A stretch of DNA of 64,000 nt, from NCBI GenBank assembly GCA_964430745.1, contig CAYSHI010000304.1, forward strand, positions 7,791-71,790, written 5' to 3'. Source of the DNA: CBDCGW01 sp964430745. GTDB lineage: Bacteria; Acidobacteriota; UBA890. A model generated the notes under the pieces. The model was not told the origin of the DNA, did not search any database, and saw nothing but the letters and a program-made list of their open reading frames with translations. The position numbers and the translations under genes are program-made. Shown here piece after piece: positions 23,681 through 31,146 of this stretch. Position 1 is the stretch's first letter. Each line of letters starts with the position of its first letter.

Positions 23681-24880
23681 TTGAACGATTCTTCTCGCGG
23701 CATCGAACATACGCACCGTCGCCTGTCCACGCGGGTGGAGTGTTTCACCGAATCCGTGATTCGGGAGATGACGCGAAAGGCCATGGTGCACGACGCCATC
23801 AACCTGGCGCAGGGGTTCCCCGACTTCCCAGCCCCGTCGGCGATCAAACAAGCGGCGATCGACGCGGTGAATGCGGACGTCAATCAATACGCCATCACCT
23901 GGGGGGCCAAGAGCATCCGTGATGCGATCGCCGCGAAGTTCGGCGCCGACGCCTCGCTGGAGATCGACCCCGAACGCGAGCTCACCGTCACCTGCGGGGC
24001 GACCGAAGCGATGATCGCCACCCTCCTCGCACTCATCAATCCGGGAGACGAGGTCGTCGTCTTCGAGCCGTTCTACGAGAACTATGGTCCAGACTCGATC
24101 CTCTCCGGGGCGAGCGTGCGCTACGTCCCACTGCGGGCGCCGGATTGGGAGATGGACCCCGCCGAGCTCGAGTCCGCCTTCAACGAGAAAACAAAAGCGG
24201 TCATCATCAACACGCCGAACAACCCCACGGGCAAGGTGTTCTCGGACGAGGAGCTTGAAGCCATCGCCCGCCTGTGCCGCCGATTCGACGTCATCGCCAT
24301 CACGGACGAGATCTACGAACACATCATCTATGGCGAGCCCGATGCGCCGCTGCAACACCGCTCGATGATCACGTTCGACGGCATGCGCGACCGCACCGTC
24401 GTTATCAACGGTATGTCCAAGACCTATTCGGTGACCGGCTGGCGCGTGGGCTGGACGATCGCCGAACCGGGGATCACGGACGCCATCCGTAAGGTCCACG
24501 ACTTCCTGACGGTCGGCGCCGCGGCGCCGCTTCAGGAAGCAGGCGTCGTCGCCCTCCGCCAACCCGCTGCCTATTATGATGAGCTCCGCGATGGATACCG
24601 GGCCCGGCGGGACCTACTGTGCGAGGCGCTGGAGCGCGCCGGTTTCGGCTTCACCGTGCCGCGGGGCGCCTATTACGTGATGACGGACATCAGCTCCTTC
24701 GGCTACTCGGACGACCTTGCATTCTCCCGGTTTCTCGTGGAGAAGGTGGGCATTGCCGTCGTTCCGGGCTCCTCTTTCTACAACGCCCCGGAGCGCGGAT
24801 CGCAGCAGGTGCGCTTCGCCTTCTGCAAGCGGAGAGAAACGCTCAGGGCTGCAGCCCAACGCCTCGAAAAACTTCGATAA
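23681..24880 (+). CDS. PLP-dependent class I/II aminotransferase
   Basis: 399 residues from TTG 23681, which follows GGAGG. Fold-type I features: INLAQGFPDFPAP, TCGATEAM (PLP phosphate loop), NTPNNPTGKVF (Asn binding the PLP ring), TDEIYEHI, and the Schiff-base Lys in NGMSKTYSVTGWR. The subfamily looks like the aspartate/kynurenine/methionine aminotransferases (class Ib). Exact substrate not readable. It is followed 16 bp later by the ACT protein and so may be in the same operon, consistent with amino-acid metabolism under effector control. Confidence 0.9.
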   Translation: MNDSSRGIEHTHRRLSTRVECFTESVIREMTRKAMVHDAINLAQGFPDFPAPSAIKQAAIDAVNADVNQYAITWGAKSIRDAIAAKFGADASLEIDPERELTVTCGATEAMIATLLALINPGDEVVVFEPFYENYGPDSILSGASVRYVPLRAPDWEMDPAELESAFNEKTKAVIINTPNNPTGKVFSDEELEAIARLCRRFDVIAITDEIYEHIIYGEPDAPLQHRSMITFDGMRDRTVVINGMSKTYSVTGWRVGWTIAEPGITDAIRKVHDFLTVGAAAPLQEAGVVALRQPAAYYDELRDGYRARRDLLCEALERAGFGFTVPRGAYYVMTDISSFGYSDDLAFSRFLVEKVGIAVVPGSSFYNAPERGSQQVRFAFCKRRETLRAAAQRLEKLR

Positions 24881-24896
24881 CCCGGGAGTCGCTCAC

Positions 24897-25292
24897 ATGG
24901 CAGTACTCAAGCAAATCACCGTCTTTCTGGAGAATGTTCCCGGCCGTCTGGCGACGCTGTGCAATACCCTCGAGGAGCGCGGGGTGAACCTGCAAGCGAT
25001 GACCACTTCCGAAGCTTCGGAGTACGGCGTCGTGCGCATGATCGTCGATGACGTCGACACCGCCACCGATGCCCTACGACACGTCGACCTGCCGTTCTCG
25101 ACCGTCGATGTGCTCGGCATCGAAGTCACCGACGAGCCCGGTGCGCTCGGCAAGGTCGCCGTCCGCCTCGCCGGCGCCGGATTGAACGTGGATTACGCCT
25201 ACGTGACCGTAGCCAGCAAATCGGGCAACGCTCTGTGCGTCTTCAAGGTGCCCGACCCGCAACGGGCCGAGGAGATGCTGGCCGAAGGCTGA
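24897..25292 (+). CDS. Tandem ACT-domain protein
   Basis: 131 residues made of two ACT domains: ITVFLENVPGRLATLCNTLEERGVNL and VLGIEVTDEPGALGKVAVRLAGAGLNVDYAYV. Each has the beta-alpha-beta-beta-alpha-beta pattern and the Pro-Gly-x-Leu turn that binds amino acids. There is no catalytic domain, so it is probably a regulatory or amino-acid-binding protein. ATG 24897 lies 16 bp after the aminotransferase stop. Confidence 0.88.
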   Translation: MAVLKQITVFLENVPGRLATLCNTLEERGVNLQAMTTSEASEYGVVRMIVDDVDTATDALRHVDLPFSTVDVLGIEVTDEPGALGKVAVRLAGAGLNVDYAYVTVASKSGNALCVFKVPDPQRAEEMLAEG

Positions 25293-25354
25293 TCGCCGGC
25301 GCCGGACGGCTCCCCGGCCGCGAGCTCGGGAAGCCCGGCAGCAACAGGTGCACC

Positions 25355-25780
25355 ATGGTCCCCCACCCGATTATCGTCGATTTCGCGGTCGCGCTGTTGG
25401 TTACCTCGGTTGCGTTCGACCTCCTCGCGTCGATCGTCGAGGAGCGCGACCTACGCGTGGTGTCCTGGTGGACCCTCATGATCGGCACCGTCGCCGCCGC
25501 CCTATCGGTCGTATCCGGCTACGTGGCCGCCAACCTGGCCGGCGACGAGGCCCGCGTGGTCGAGACGGTTACCCTGCATCGCAACCTGGGAATCACCACT
25601 TTGGCTTGCTTCTCGAGTTGTGCGCTCTGGCGGATCCGCCACCCCGGGACCTTTCCGCGGCGTTACCGTGACGCCTACTGGGCATTGACGGCCATCGGCA
25701 TGGCTGCACTGGTGGTTACCGCCTACTTCGGCGGAATCCTCGTCTTCCGCCTGGGGGTCGGCTACCTGCCGCCATCCTGA
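25355..25780 (+). CDS. DUF2231-type four-helix membrane protein
   Basis: 141 residues. Starts VPHPIIVDFAVALL, the HPxxVxFxxAL motif of DUF2231, with four hydrophobic segments at about 5-24, 36-58, 70-90 and 108-130. The end YFGGILVFRLGVG also fits the family. His residues (HP, LHRN) may bind heme or metal, as suggested for related membrane proteins. It starts 62 bp after the ACT gene. Role unknown. Confidence 0.75.
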   Translation: MVPHPIIVDFAVALLVTSVAFDLLASIVEERDLRVVSWWTLMIGTVAAALSVVSGYVAANLAGDEARVVETVTLHRNLGITTLACFSSCALWRIRHPGTFPRRYRDAYWALTAIGMAALVVTAYFGGILVFRLGVGYLPPS

Positions 25781-25866
25781 CCGCGCGGCGGTCAGCGCGA
25801 CGCCACACCGGCCCGACGACGGATGCGTTCGAAGAGAGCCGGCCCGCTGGCCGGTTCCCCGGAGAG

Positions 25867-25896
25867 TTGACACTCCGGAACCGACTTGTTTAAAGT
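25867..25896 (+). promoter_or_regulatory. Sigma-70-type promoter upstream of a possible ncRNA
   Basis: TTGACA (25867-25872), 18-bp spacer, TAAAGT (25891-25896, four of six). Transcription would start near 25903 and meet the terminator at 26015-26049. Confidence 0.5.
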
Positions 25897-25902
25897 ACGG
25901 CC

Positions 25903-26049
25903 GGAGTTCGACGCAGCGCTCAAACGCTCAGTCGACAGGCCGTAAACCCTCGGGATGGCACGGCGTTTTCCCCCGCCAACGCCCCCACGCCTGGTGGGAC
26001 GAAGGCCTGTTCTCGTGGCTCACGGGCCCGCGCTCGTGAGCCACTTTTT
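25903..26049 (+). ncRNA. Candidate structured small RNA or leader
   Basis: Between a promoter and an intrinsic terminator lies a region with a branched fold: P1 ACAGGCC (25935-25941) with GGCCTGT (26004-26010) encloses P2 GGCGTT (25962-25967) with AACGCC (25978-25983) and P3 CCCAC (25984-25988) with GTGGG (25994-25998). The terminator hairpin follows at once. About 147 nt. It does not match SRP RNA, tmRNA or the riboswitches I know by sight. It could be a trans-acting RNA, an attenuator for the aminotransferase 160 bp downstream, or only the 3' end of the upstream operon. Confidence 0.4.
26015..26049 (+). terminator. Intrinsic terminator
   Basis: Ten-base perfect stem GTGGCTCACG (26015-26024) with CGTGAGCCAC (26035-26044), then five T. 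Very strong. Confidence 0.88.
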
Positions 26050-26209
26050 CGTCCCCTCGAACTCCCCCGCTGAGCGGTAGTCGCCTCCCCGTAGAGCCAG
26101 TGGTACGCTTGACTCTACCGGCGCGCAGCCCCCCCCAACCGGCTCCTTCTCGCGACGGTTTCGTTGGGTCCGGCTGTTCATATCCTTCACCGATTCGAGA
26201 GGCCAACCC

Positions 26210-27499
26210 GTGTTCGCAGACCGGTTACAGCTGCTTGGAACCGAAAACGCCTTCAAGCTCGCCGATCATATCGGCCGCGTCCAGGCGGATGGTCAGACTG
26301 TCGTCAAACTGAACCTCGGGGAGCCGGATTTCGATGCCCCCGCACACGTCGCCGCCGAGGCCAAGGCGCAGATCGATGCCGGCAACGGCCACTACTGCCA
26401 TCCCGCCGGAATCGAACCGCTTCGACGCGCCATCGCTCATCAGGTGAGCGAGACGCGGAGATTGGACATCGACTTCCGCCGCGTGGTCGCCCACCCGGGC
26501 GGCAAGCCGTCGATCGCCTACAGCATGCTGGCCTACGTCAATCCCGGCGATGAGGTCATCTACCCCAGCCCCGGCTTTCCGGTCTACGAGTCGTGGGTAA
26601 CGTTCGTCGGCGCCAAGCCCGTGCCCATGCGGTTGAAGGAGTCCGCCGGCTTCGCCATGACGGCCGATGATCTCGCCGCGCTGATCACGGACAAGACGAA
26701 GGTAATCATTCTCAACTCACCCGCCAATCCGACGGGAGGCTTGATCGAGCCCGACGCCCTGGCGGAAATGGCGGCCGTCATTCGCGACAAGGCGCCCGCC
26801 GACGTGCGCGTCTACTCCGACGAGATCTACGAGAACATCCTCTTCGATGGACGCACGCACTCGAGCATCGCCTCCGAACCCGGCATGGAGCCGATCACGC
26901 TCATCGCCTCCGGGCACTCGAAGTCGTTCGCCATGACGGGGTGGCGCCTCGGATACGTCGTGCTGCCGACGATCGAGGAGGCCGAGATTTTCAAGAACTT
27001 CAACATCAACCTCATCTCGTGCACGCCCCCGTTCATCCAGGAGGCGGGCCGCGTGGCGTTGGAGAGCCCCGAGAGCGCCGCGGCGATCAACAAGATGGTC
27101 GACGCCTTCGACTCGCGGCGTAAGGTCGTGGTCGAGACCCTCAACAACATACCGGGGATCTCCTGCATCATGCCCAAGGGCGCGTTCTACGTCTTTCCGA
27201 ACGTCGCCGGGGCGTGCGAATCGCTGGGGGCAATCGAAGCGTTCGAGAACCTCCCGGCCGACCAGCAGGCAAAATCGAGCCCGTCCACGCTGCTGCAGAT
27301 GTTCGCCCTCTATCGCTACGGGGTCGCGACGATGGACCGGCCTTCGTTCTGCCGCATCGGTAGCGAGGGTGAGCACTACCTGCGCCTGAGCACGGCTACG
27401 GGCCTGGATCAACTGAGCGAGGGCCTTTCGAGACTCGAGGCCGCAGTCAACGATCCCGACGGATTCGCTGATTTCGTCGCGCAGGGAGTTCCCGCCTGA
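26210..27499 (+). CDS. PLP-dependent aminotransferase, aspartate aminotransferase-like
   Basis: 429 residues from GTG 26210. Motifs: KLNLGEPDFDAP, HPGGKPSI (phosphate loop), NSPANPTGG, YSDEIYENI, and the PLP Lys in SGHSKSFAMTGWRLGY. It is about 30 residues longer than typical class Ib enzymes, with an insertion around residues 345-385. It differs in sequence from the aminotransferase at 23681, so they are not recent duplicates. The 2-hydroxyacid dehydrogenase downstream could work on the keto acid it makes; that link is inference. Confidence 0.9.
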   Translation: MFADRLQLLGTENAFKLADHIGRVQADGQTVVKLNLGEPDFDAPAHVAAEAKAQIDAGNGHYCHPAGIEPLRRAIAHQVSETRRLDIDFRRVVAHPGGKPSIAYSMLAYVNPGDEVIYPSPGFPVYESWVTFVGAKPVPMRLKESAGFAMTADDLAALITDKTKVIILNSPANPTGGLIEPDALAEMAAVIRDKAPADVRVYSDEIYENILFDGRTHSSIASEPGMEPITLIASGHSKSFAMTGWRLGYVVLPTIEEAEIFKNFNINLISCTPPFIQEAGRVALESPESAAAINKMVDAFDSRRKVVVETLNNIPGISCIMPKGAFYVFPNVAGACESLGAIEAFENLPADQQAKSSPSTLLQMFALYRYGVATMDRPSFCRIGSEGEHYLRLSTATGLDQLSEGLSRLEAAVNDPDGFADFVAQGVPA

Positions 27500-27552
27500 C
27501 CGAGGGATCACGAGACGGCGAAGCGTAACGCATCGCAAGCACGTAGGATTGT

Positions 27553-27583
27553 GCGGGGTCCCGCATTGTCGCCGGGACCCCGC
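27553..27583 (+). terminator. Strong GC hairpin between two genes
   Basis: GCGGGGTCCCG (27553-27563) pairs perfectly with CGGGACCCCGC (27573-27583). No T-run follows, so termination would be inefficient or factor-assisted. Confidence 0.45.
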
Positions 27584-27649
27584 CCCGCCCACACCCCGAA
27601 GGCCCGATCTCGTCGCGAGGGTCCGGCGGTGCGCTGAACGGAGATCATC

Positions 27650-28681
27650 TTGAGCCTTGGGAAGGTATTCGTAACCCGTCGCATCCGCGAGGCCGGCCTC
27701 GACCTGCTGGCCGAAGCAGGCGCCGAGTTCCGTGTCTGGCCGGGAGCGGAAAACGAAGGCCCGACGCCGGAAGAGGTCATCGAGGGCGCGCGTTGGGCCG
27801 ACGTGCTGCTGTCGCTCCTGACCGAGCCGATCGGCCGCGAGGTGATGGAAGCGAACCCCATGCTGCGCGGTGTCGCCCAGTTTTCGGTCGGCTACGACAA
27901 CATCGATACGAACGCGGCCACAGAGCTCGGCCTCCCGGTGAGCAACACCCCCGGAGTGCTGACGGACACCACCGCTGATCTCACCTGGGCACTGCTGCTG
28001 GCAGCATCCCGCAACATCGTTTCCGGTGATCGCTACATGCGCGGGGGTCATTACAAGCTCTGGGGTCCGAACCTTCTGCTCGGCGAGGACGCCTCGCCCG
28101 GCGGGGACGAGCGTCGCAAGGTCCTCGGCGTGATCGGTTTCGGACGAATCGGCCAGGCCGTGGCGCGCCGCGCGCAAGGGTTCGATATGGATGTACTGGC
28201 GTACGATCCTTACGCGCGCGACCAGATCGAAGCCGACGAGCAGGCCCAATGGGCCGATTTCGAGGCGTTGCTGGAGAGCTCGGATTTCATCACCATCCAC
28301 ACGCTGCTGAGCGAGGAAACGCGACACCTCATCGACGCCGCAGCGTTCGAGAAGATGAAACGGTCTGCATACATCGTCAATGCCGCCCGGGGTCCGATCA
28401 TCGATGAGGCAGCGCTGGTGGAGGCTTTGAACTCCGGACAGATAGCGGGCGCCGGGTTGGACGTTTACGAACGGGAGCCGGAAATGGTCGCGGGCCTGGC
28501 GGCCTGCGGAAACGCCGTGCTGCTACCACACCTGGGGAGCGCGAGTCGGGGCACCCGAGACAAGATGGCAACCATGGCCGCCGACAACGTCCTCGCCATG
28601 CTGCGCGACGAGAAGGCGCCGAACTGCGTCAATCCGGAAGTCTACGAAACGGCCGCCTACGCCGGGCGAAGAGTTACCTGA
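27650..28681 (+). CDS. D-2-hydroxyacid dehydrogenase (glyoxylate/hydroxypyruvate reductase type)
   Basis: 343 residues from TTG 27650 preceded by GGAG. Substrate domain: KVFVTRRI, FSVGYDNID. NAD(P)-binding Rossmann motif GVIGFGRIGQAVARR, then catalytic Arg (VNAARGPIIDE), Glu (DVYEREPE) and His (LLPHLGSAS). Best fit is the glyoxylate reductase/glycerate dehydrogenase group, reducing 2-keto acids with NAD(P)H. It may share a function with the aminotransferase upstream. Confidence 0.92.
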   Translation: MSLGKVFVTRRIREAGLDLLAEAGAEFRVWPGAENEGPTPEEVIEGARWADVLLSLLTEPIGREVMEANPMLRGVAQFSVGYDNIDTNAATELGLPVSNTPGVLTDTTADLTWALLLAASRNIVSGDRYMRGGHYKLWGPNLLLGEDASPGGDERRKVLGVIGFGRIGQAVARRAQGFDMDVLAYDPYARDQIEADEQAQWADFEALLESSDFITIHTLLSEETRHLIDAAAFEKMKRSAYIVNAARGPIIDEAALVEALNSGQIAGAGLDVYEREPEMVAGLAACGNAVLLPHLGSASRGTRDKMATMAADNVLAMLRDEKAPNCVNPEVYETAAYAGRRVT

Positions 28682-28719
28682 CCCGTTAGACTCCCAGCGA
28701 GATAACAAGAGGGGAAAAC

Positions 28720-29097
28720 GTGCGCTTCAAGGAGTCGGAAATCGATAACGCAATGCACCTGCGCGCCGGCGGACTCGCCTGGGGTCCTGAACCGGGCCAC
28801 TATGTGTTCGACATCAACGGCGTAGTGCGGGCCGGGTCGCCGTTTCAAGCCGGGATCTTCTTGATCCACAGCACCAATACGTTCGAGGCCATGGTCGGCG
28901 GGCAAGACGAGATGTTCGAGAACTTCGTCTGGCTGCCTACCTGGGAGGACTGTCGCACCTGGCTCAAGGAGAAAGAAGTGTCGGACGAGCGCGTCCTCGC
29001 GGCATGGAAGCGTGGTTGCGACGCGGGCCTGAGCGATCGCGAGGCGCTGTACGCCCTCATCGCGAAGGTTCTGGAAGGGAGCGTCACGGCGAAATGA
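28720..29097 (+). CDS. Hypothetical protein, 125 residues
   Basis: From GTG 28720, eight bases after AAGAGGGG. The sequence is mixed alpha/beta with an aromatic-rich centre (GHYVFDINGVVRAGSPFQAGIFLI, FVWLPTWEDCRTWL) and a helical, charged C-terminus. No family recognised. Its stop overlaps the start of the next lipoprotein gene (ATGA), so the two are translated together. Confidence 0.72.
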   Translation: MRFKESEIDNAMHLRAGGLAWGPEPGHYVFDINGVVRAGSPFQAGIFLIHSTNTFEAMVGGQDEMFENFVWLPTWEDCRTWLKEKEVSDERVLAAWKRGCDAGLSDREALYALIAKVLEGSVTAK

Positions 29098-29996
29098 CGC
29101 GGAGCCTCGCGTTCATCTTGCTGCTTGCTCTCGCGGCGCAAGGCTGTGGAGAGACGCCGCGACAGTTCCGCCCACTACCCTCGGCGCTCGGTGATATCCG
29201 TGGCGTGGCGATGGGGTTCGAGAGGCTCCTGCCACTGGGCCCCCAGGAAGGCATCTATGCCGGCTGGATCAGGCTCGACAACGGCGACGTCGTGGGCCTC
29301 GGCACATTCAACGTCAACGCCGCGGGCCAACCGATCAACAGCGAAGGTCAGGTCATCGACCGCTTCAGCAGCGGGGTCAGCCTGTTCAACTCGGTCAGCA
29401 TCGTCATCACGGTCGAGCCCACCGGAGGAGCGGGCCCTGACGCCGGCGGCGGGGCCATCCTGCAGGGGCCCTTCCTCGACGGCATCGCGGAGCTCAGAGT
29501 TCCGGCACCGCTGTTCATCGAGCAAGCCTCTGGAAGCTACCGCGTATTCACGCCCACCGACGGACCCGACACGAACGAAAACTCCGGCGTCTGGAGCGTC
29601 GACACCGACGGCAACCCGACCCTCTTGCTACCGCCGCTCAACAACGTCTATTCGTACGAGGCCTACATGGTCATCGACGGGCAGCCGGTGACGATGGGTC
29701 GCTTCCTCTTTTCGGACCGAGCCGATTTCATCAATTTCTTCAGTGGACCGGAGCCGGCCCCCGATGTTCCCGGTGAAGACTTCCTCCAGAACGCCCCGGG
29801 AGGCCTCGTGTTTCCCACCGACCTGTCGGGGACGACGTTGCTTCTGACCCTCGAGCCGACCTTCGATGATACGGTCGACCCTTCACAGCTGGTGGTGTTG
29901 GAGGCGGTGATGCCGGCGGGCCTCCAGGGAGGCGAAACGGTCGCGTTGACCAACCGCACGGGGAGTTTCCCCACCGGAACGGCGGCGATCTTCTGA
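29094..29996 (+). CDS. Predicted lipoprotein of unknown function
   Basis: 300 residues. An N-terminal LAFILLLALAAQGC reads as a lipoprotein signal with Cys near residue 18. The mature protein is rich in beta-strands and Asp/Gly/Pro turns (YAGWIRLDNGDVVGLGTFNV, GSYRVFTPTDGPD) and repeated GP motifs, suggesting an immunoglobulin- or jelly-roll-like surface domain. It overlaps the previous gene by 4 bp and the next by 1 bp, so it forms one operon with a beta-barrel. Confidence 0.75.
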   Translation: MTRSLAFILLLALAAQGCGETPRQFRPLPSALGDIRGVAMGFERLLPLGPQEGIYAGWIRLDNGDVVGLGTFNVNAAGQPINSEGQVIDRFSSGVSLFNSVSIVITVEPTGGAGPDAGGGAILQGPFLDGIAELRVPAPLFIEQASGSYRVFTPTDGPDTNENSGVWSVDTDGNPTLLLPPLNNVYSYEAYMVIDGQPVTMGRFLFSDRADFINFFSGPEPAPDVPGEDFLQNAPGGLVFPTDLSGTTLLLTLEPTFDDTVDPSQLVVLEAVMPAGLQGGETVALTNRTGSFPTGTAAIF

Positions 29997-30739
29997 TGCG
30001 ACACGCAGACAGCCGAAACCGAAGGCGCCCGCGCCCCCAAACCTTGGTGCTGTTGGCCGCCGGACTCGCGGTGTGCGCCGGGCTGCCGTCAGAGGCCCAT
30101 GCCGGGACGACGGCGTTCGTCGGCCTCGGTCGCATGGCGACCGCGGTGATCTCTCCTCCTGCTCCCGAGCCAACGACTCCGGAGCCGACCGCGCCGGAAG
30201 TGGCGCAGCAGGAGGAAGGCCAACGGGAAGCTCCGCCGTTCACCGACCCTGCCTCCGGCGCCGTGTTTTCGATCTTCGGCGGATCCGTTTTTTCCGGGTC
30301 GAGCGCGTTTCAGACGGGCGCGGCACTCGCCTACTTCTTCGGTGAGAAGGCGACCTTCGGGTTCGAGGTGGAAGGCAACTTCGTCTTCGGCCCGGGCGGC
30401 AGAGTAGGCCAAGTGATGGGGAGCTTCGTCGTTCAGACCGGCGCCCGCACTTCCAAGTTCGTGCCTTACATCGCGGGCGGCGCCGGCTACCTGACTGCTA
30501 CCTCGAAGCTACCGGACGCTACTCAGGCGGTGCTCGACGACCTCGGCGTCGTCCGGGAGCCGGAAACGGAGCGGGCACCCTTCGTGCACTTCGGCGGCGG
30601 GCTGCGCTTTTACATCAAGCCCACAGTGGCCTTCCGTGCCGACGTGCGCTTCGCCCAGGTCGCGCTTGACCTCAGGGTCGTAGGAAGAAGCAACTACCCG
30701 ATGCGCCGGATTGCCGGGATGCTGAGCTGGGATTTCTGA
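29996..30739 (+). CDS. Outer-membrane beta-barrel protein with Pro-rich N-terminal linker
   Basis: 247 residues. Signal peptide (TLVLLAAGLAVCAGLPSEAHAG), then a periplasmic linker with repeated P-E-P-T (PPAPEPTTPEPTAPEV), then eight-stranded-barrel-like strands (GAVFSIFGGSVFSG, FGFEVEGNFVFGP, FVPYIAGGAGYLTA, HFGGGLRFYI, FRADVRFAQVALDLRVVG) ending in MLSWDF with C-terminal Phe. OmpA/OmpW-like size. Probably exported with the upstream lipoprotein; function unknown. Confidence 0.8.
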   Translation: MRHADSRNRRRPRPQTLVLLAAGLAVCAGLPSEAHAGTTAFVGLGRMATAVISPPAPEPTTPEPTAPEVAQQEEGQREAPPFTDPASGAVFSIFGGSVFSGSSAFQTGAALAYFFGEKATFGFEVEGNFVFGPGGRVGQVMGSFVVQTGARTSKFVPYIAGGAGYLTATSKLPDATQAVLDDLGVVREPETERAPFVHFGGGLRFYIKPTVAFRADVRFAQVALDLRVVGRSNYPMRRIAGMLSWDF

Positions 30740-31146
30740 GGCAAGGGTCGCTCGGGCCGTTGGTGCGGGCCGGGTCTTCGCGTCGAGAAAAGTGACGGAC
30801 GAGCGGCCGCCGGACCGGCCGCCGGCCTGGGAGTCGAGCGAGGGGTCCCCTGGTTTTTCCCCTTCCGTCCAACGGTCATCCCATTTGGCGAGCCGGCCCG
30901 ACCGCCGCTCGTCCGTCACGCCCATCATAGTTAGCAAGCGCGATGCCAAACCGGGGGCGGCGCTGCTGCTCGCGCTCTCGCAAGGAGCCGAAACCTCCGT
31001 AGACGTGGCCTCGGGCCCGCTACGGGTCCTCGAAAAACGAAACTTCGGGCACCGAGAGACCTCGCCACGTGTCCGAAGAGCGGCAAGTGTCCGCATGTCG
31101 ACGCCCGCCGGCGGTCACATCGTGGGATGGGAATGACGCTATGTCG
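30740..31146. other. 407-bp intergenic region between convergent genes
   Basis: No convincing gene; short open frames have biased composition. It holds the palindromic element at 30792-30919 and, next to the activator stop, a hairpin GAATGACG (31131-31138) with CGTCATTC (31145-31152). Confidence 0.5.
30792..30919. repeat. 128-bp palindromic element
   Basis: GTGACGGACGAGCGGC (30792-30807) and GCCGCTCGTCCGTCAC (30904-30919) are perfect 16-base arms. Size and intergenic position downstream of a barrel gene parallel the element at 20795-20905, though the sequences differ. No transposase nearby. Confidence 0.55.

Larger units (their letters stand above)
25781..26209 (+). other. 429-bp intergenic region with promoter, RNA-like folds and terminator
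   Basis: No gene is apparent. It carries the promoter, structured region and terminator listed next; the 160 bp between the terminator and the next start codon show nothing clear except a C-rich tract near 26130. Confidence 0.5.

Noticed and set aside
25954..25972. Second sigma-54 promoter (TGGCACGGCGTTTTC)
   Set aside because: The -12 GC is absent at the needed ten-base spacing, and it lies in the candidate RNA fold.
25903..26049. 6S RNA, SRP RNA or tmRNA
   Set aside because: No SRP GGAAG tetraloop region, no tRNA-like ends, and no long closing stem joining both ends as in 6S RNA.
26717..28327. 536-codon minus-strand frame across the aminotransferase and dehydrogenase
   Set aside because: Antisense shadow crossing two well-supported genes and their spacer.
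30792..31136. 114-codon plus-strand frame between convergent genes
   Set aside because: It begins in a palindrome, has biased Pro/Arg/Ser composition, no ribosome site and no motif.
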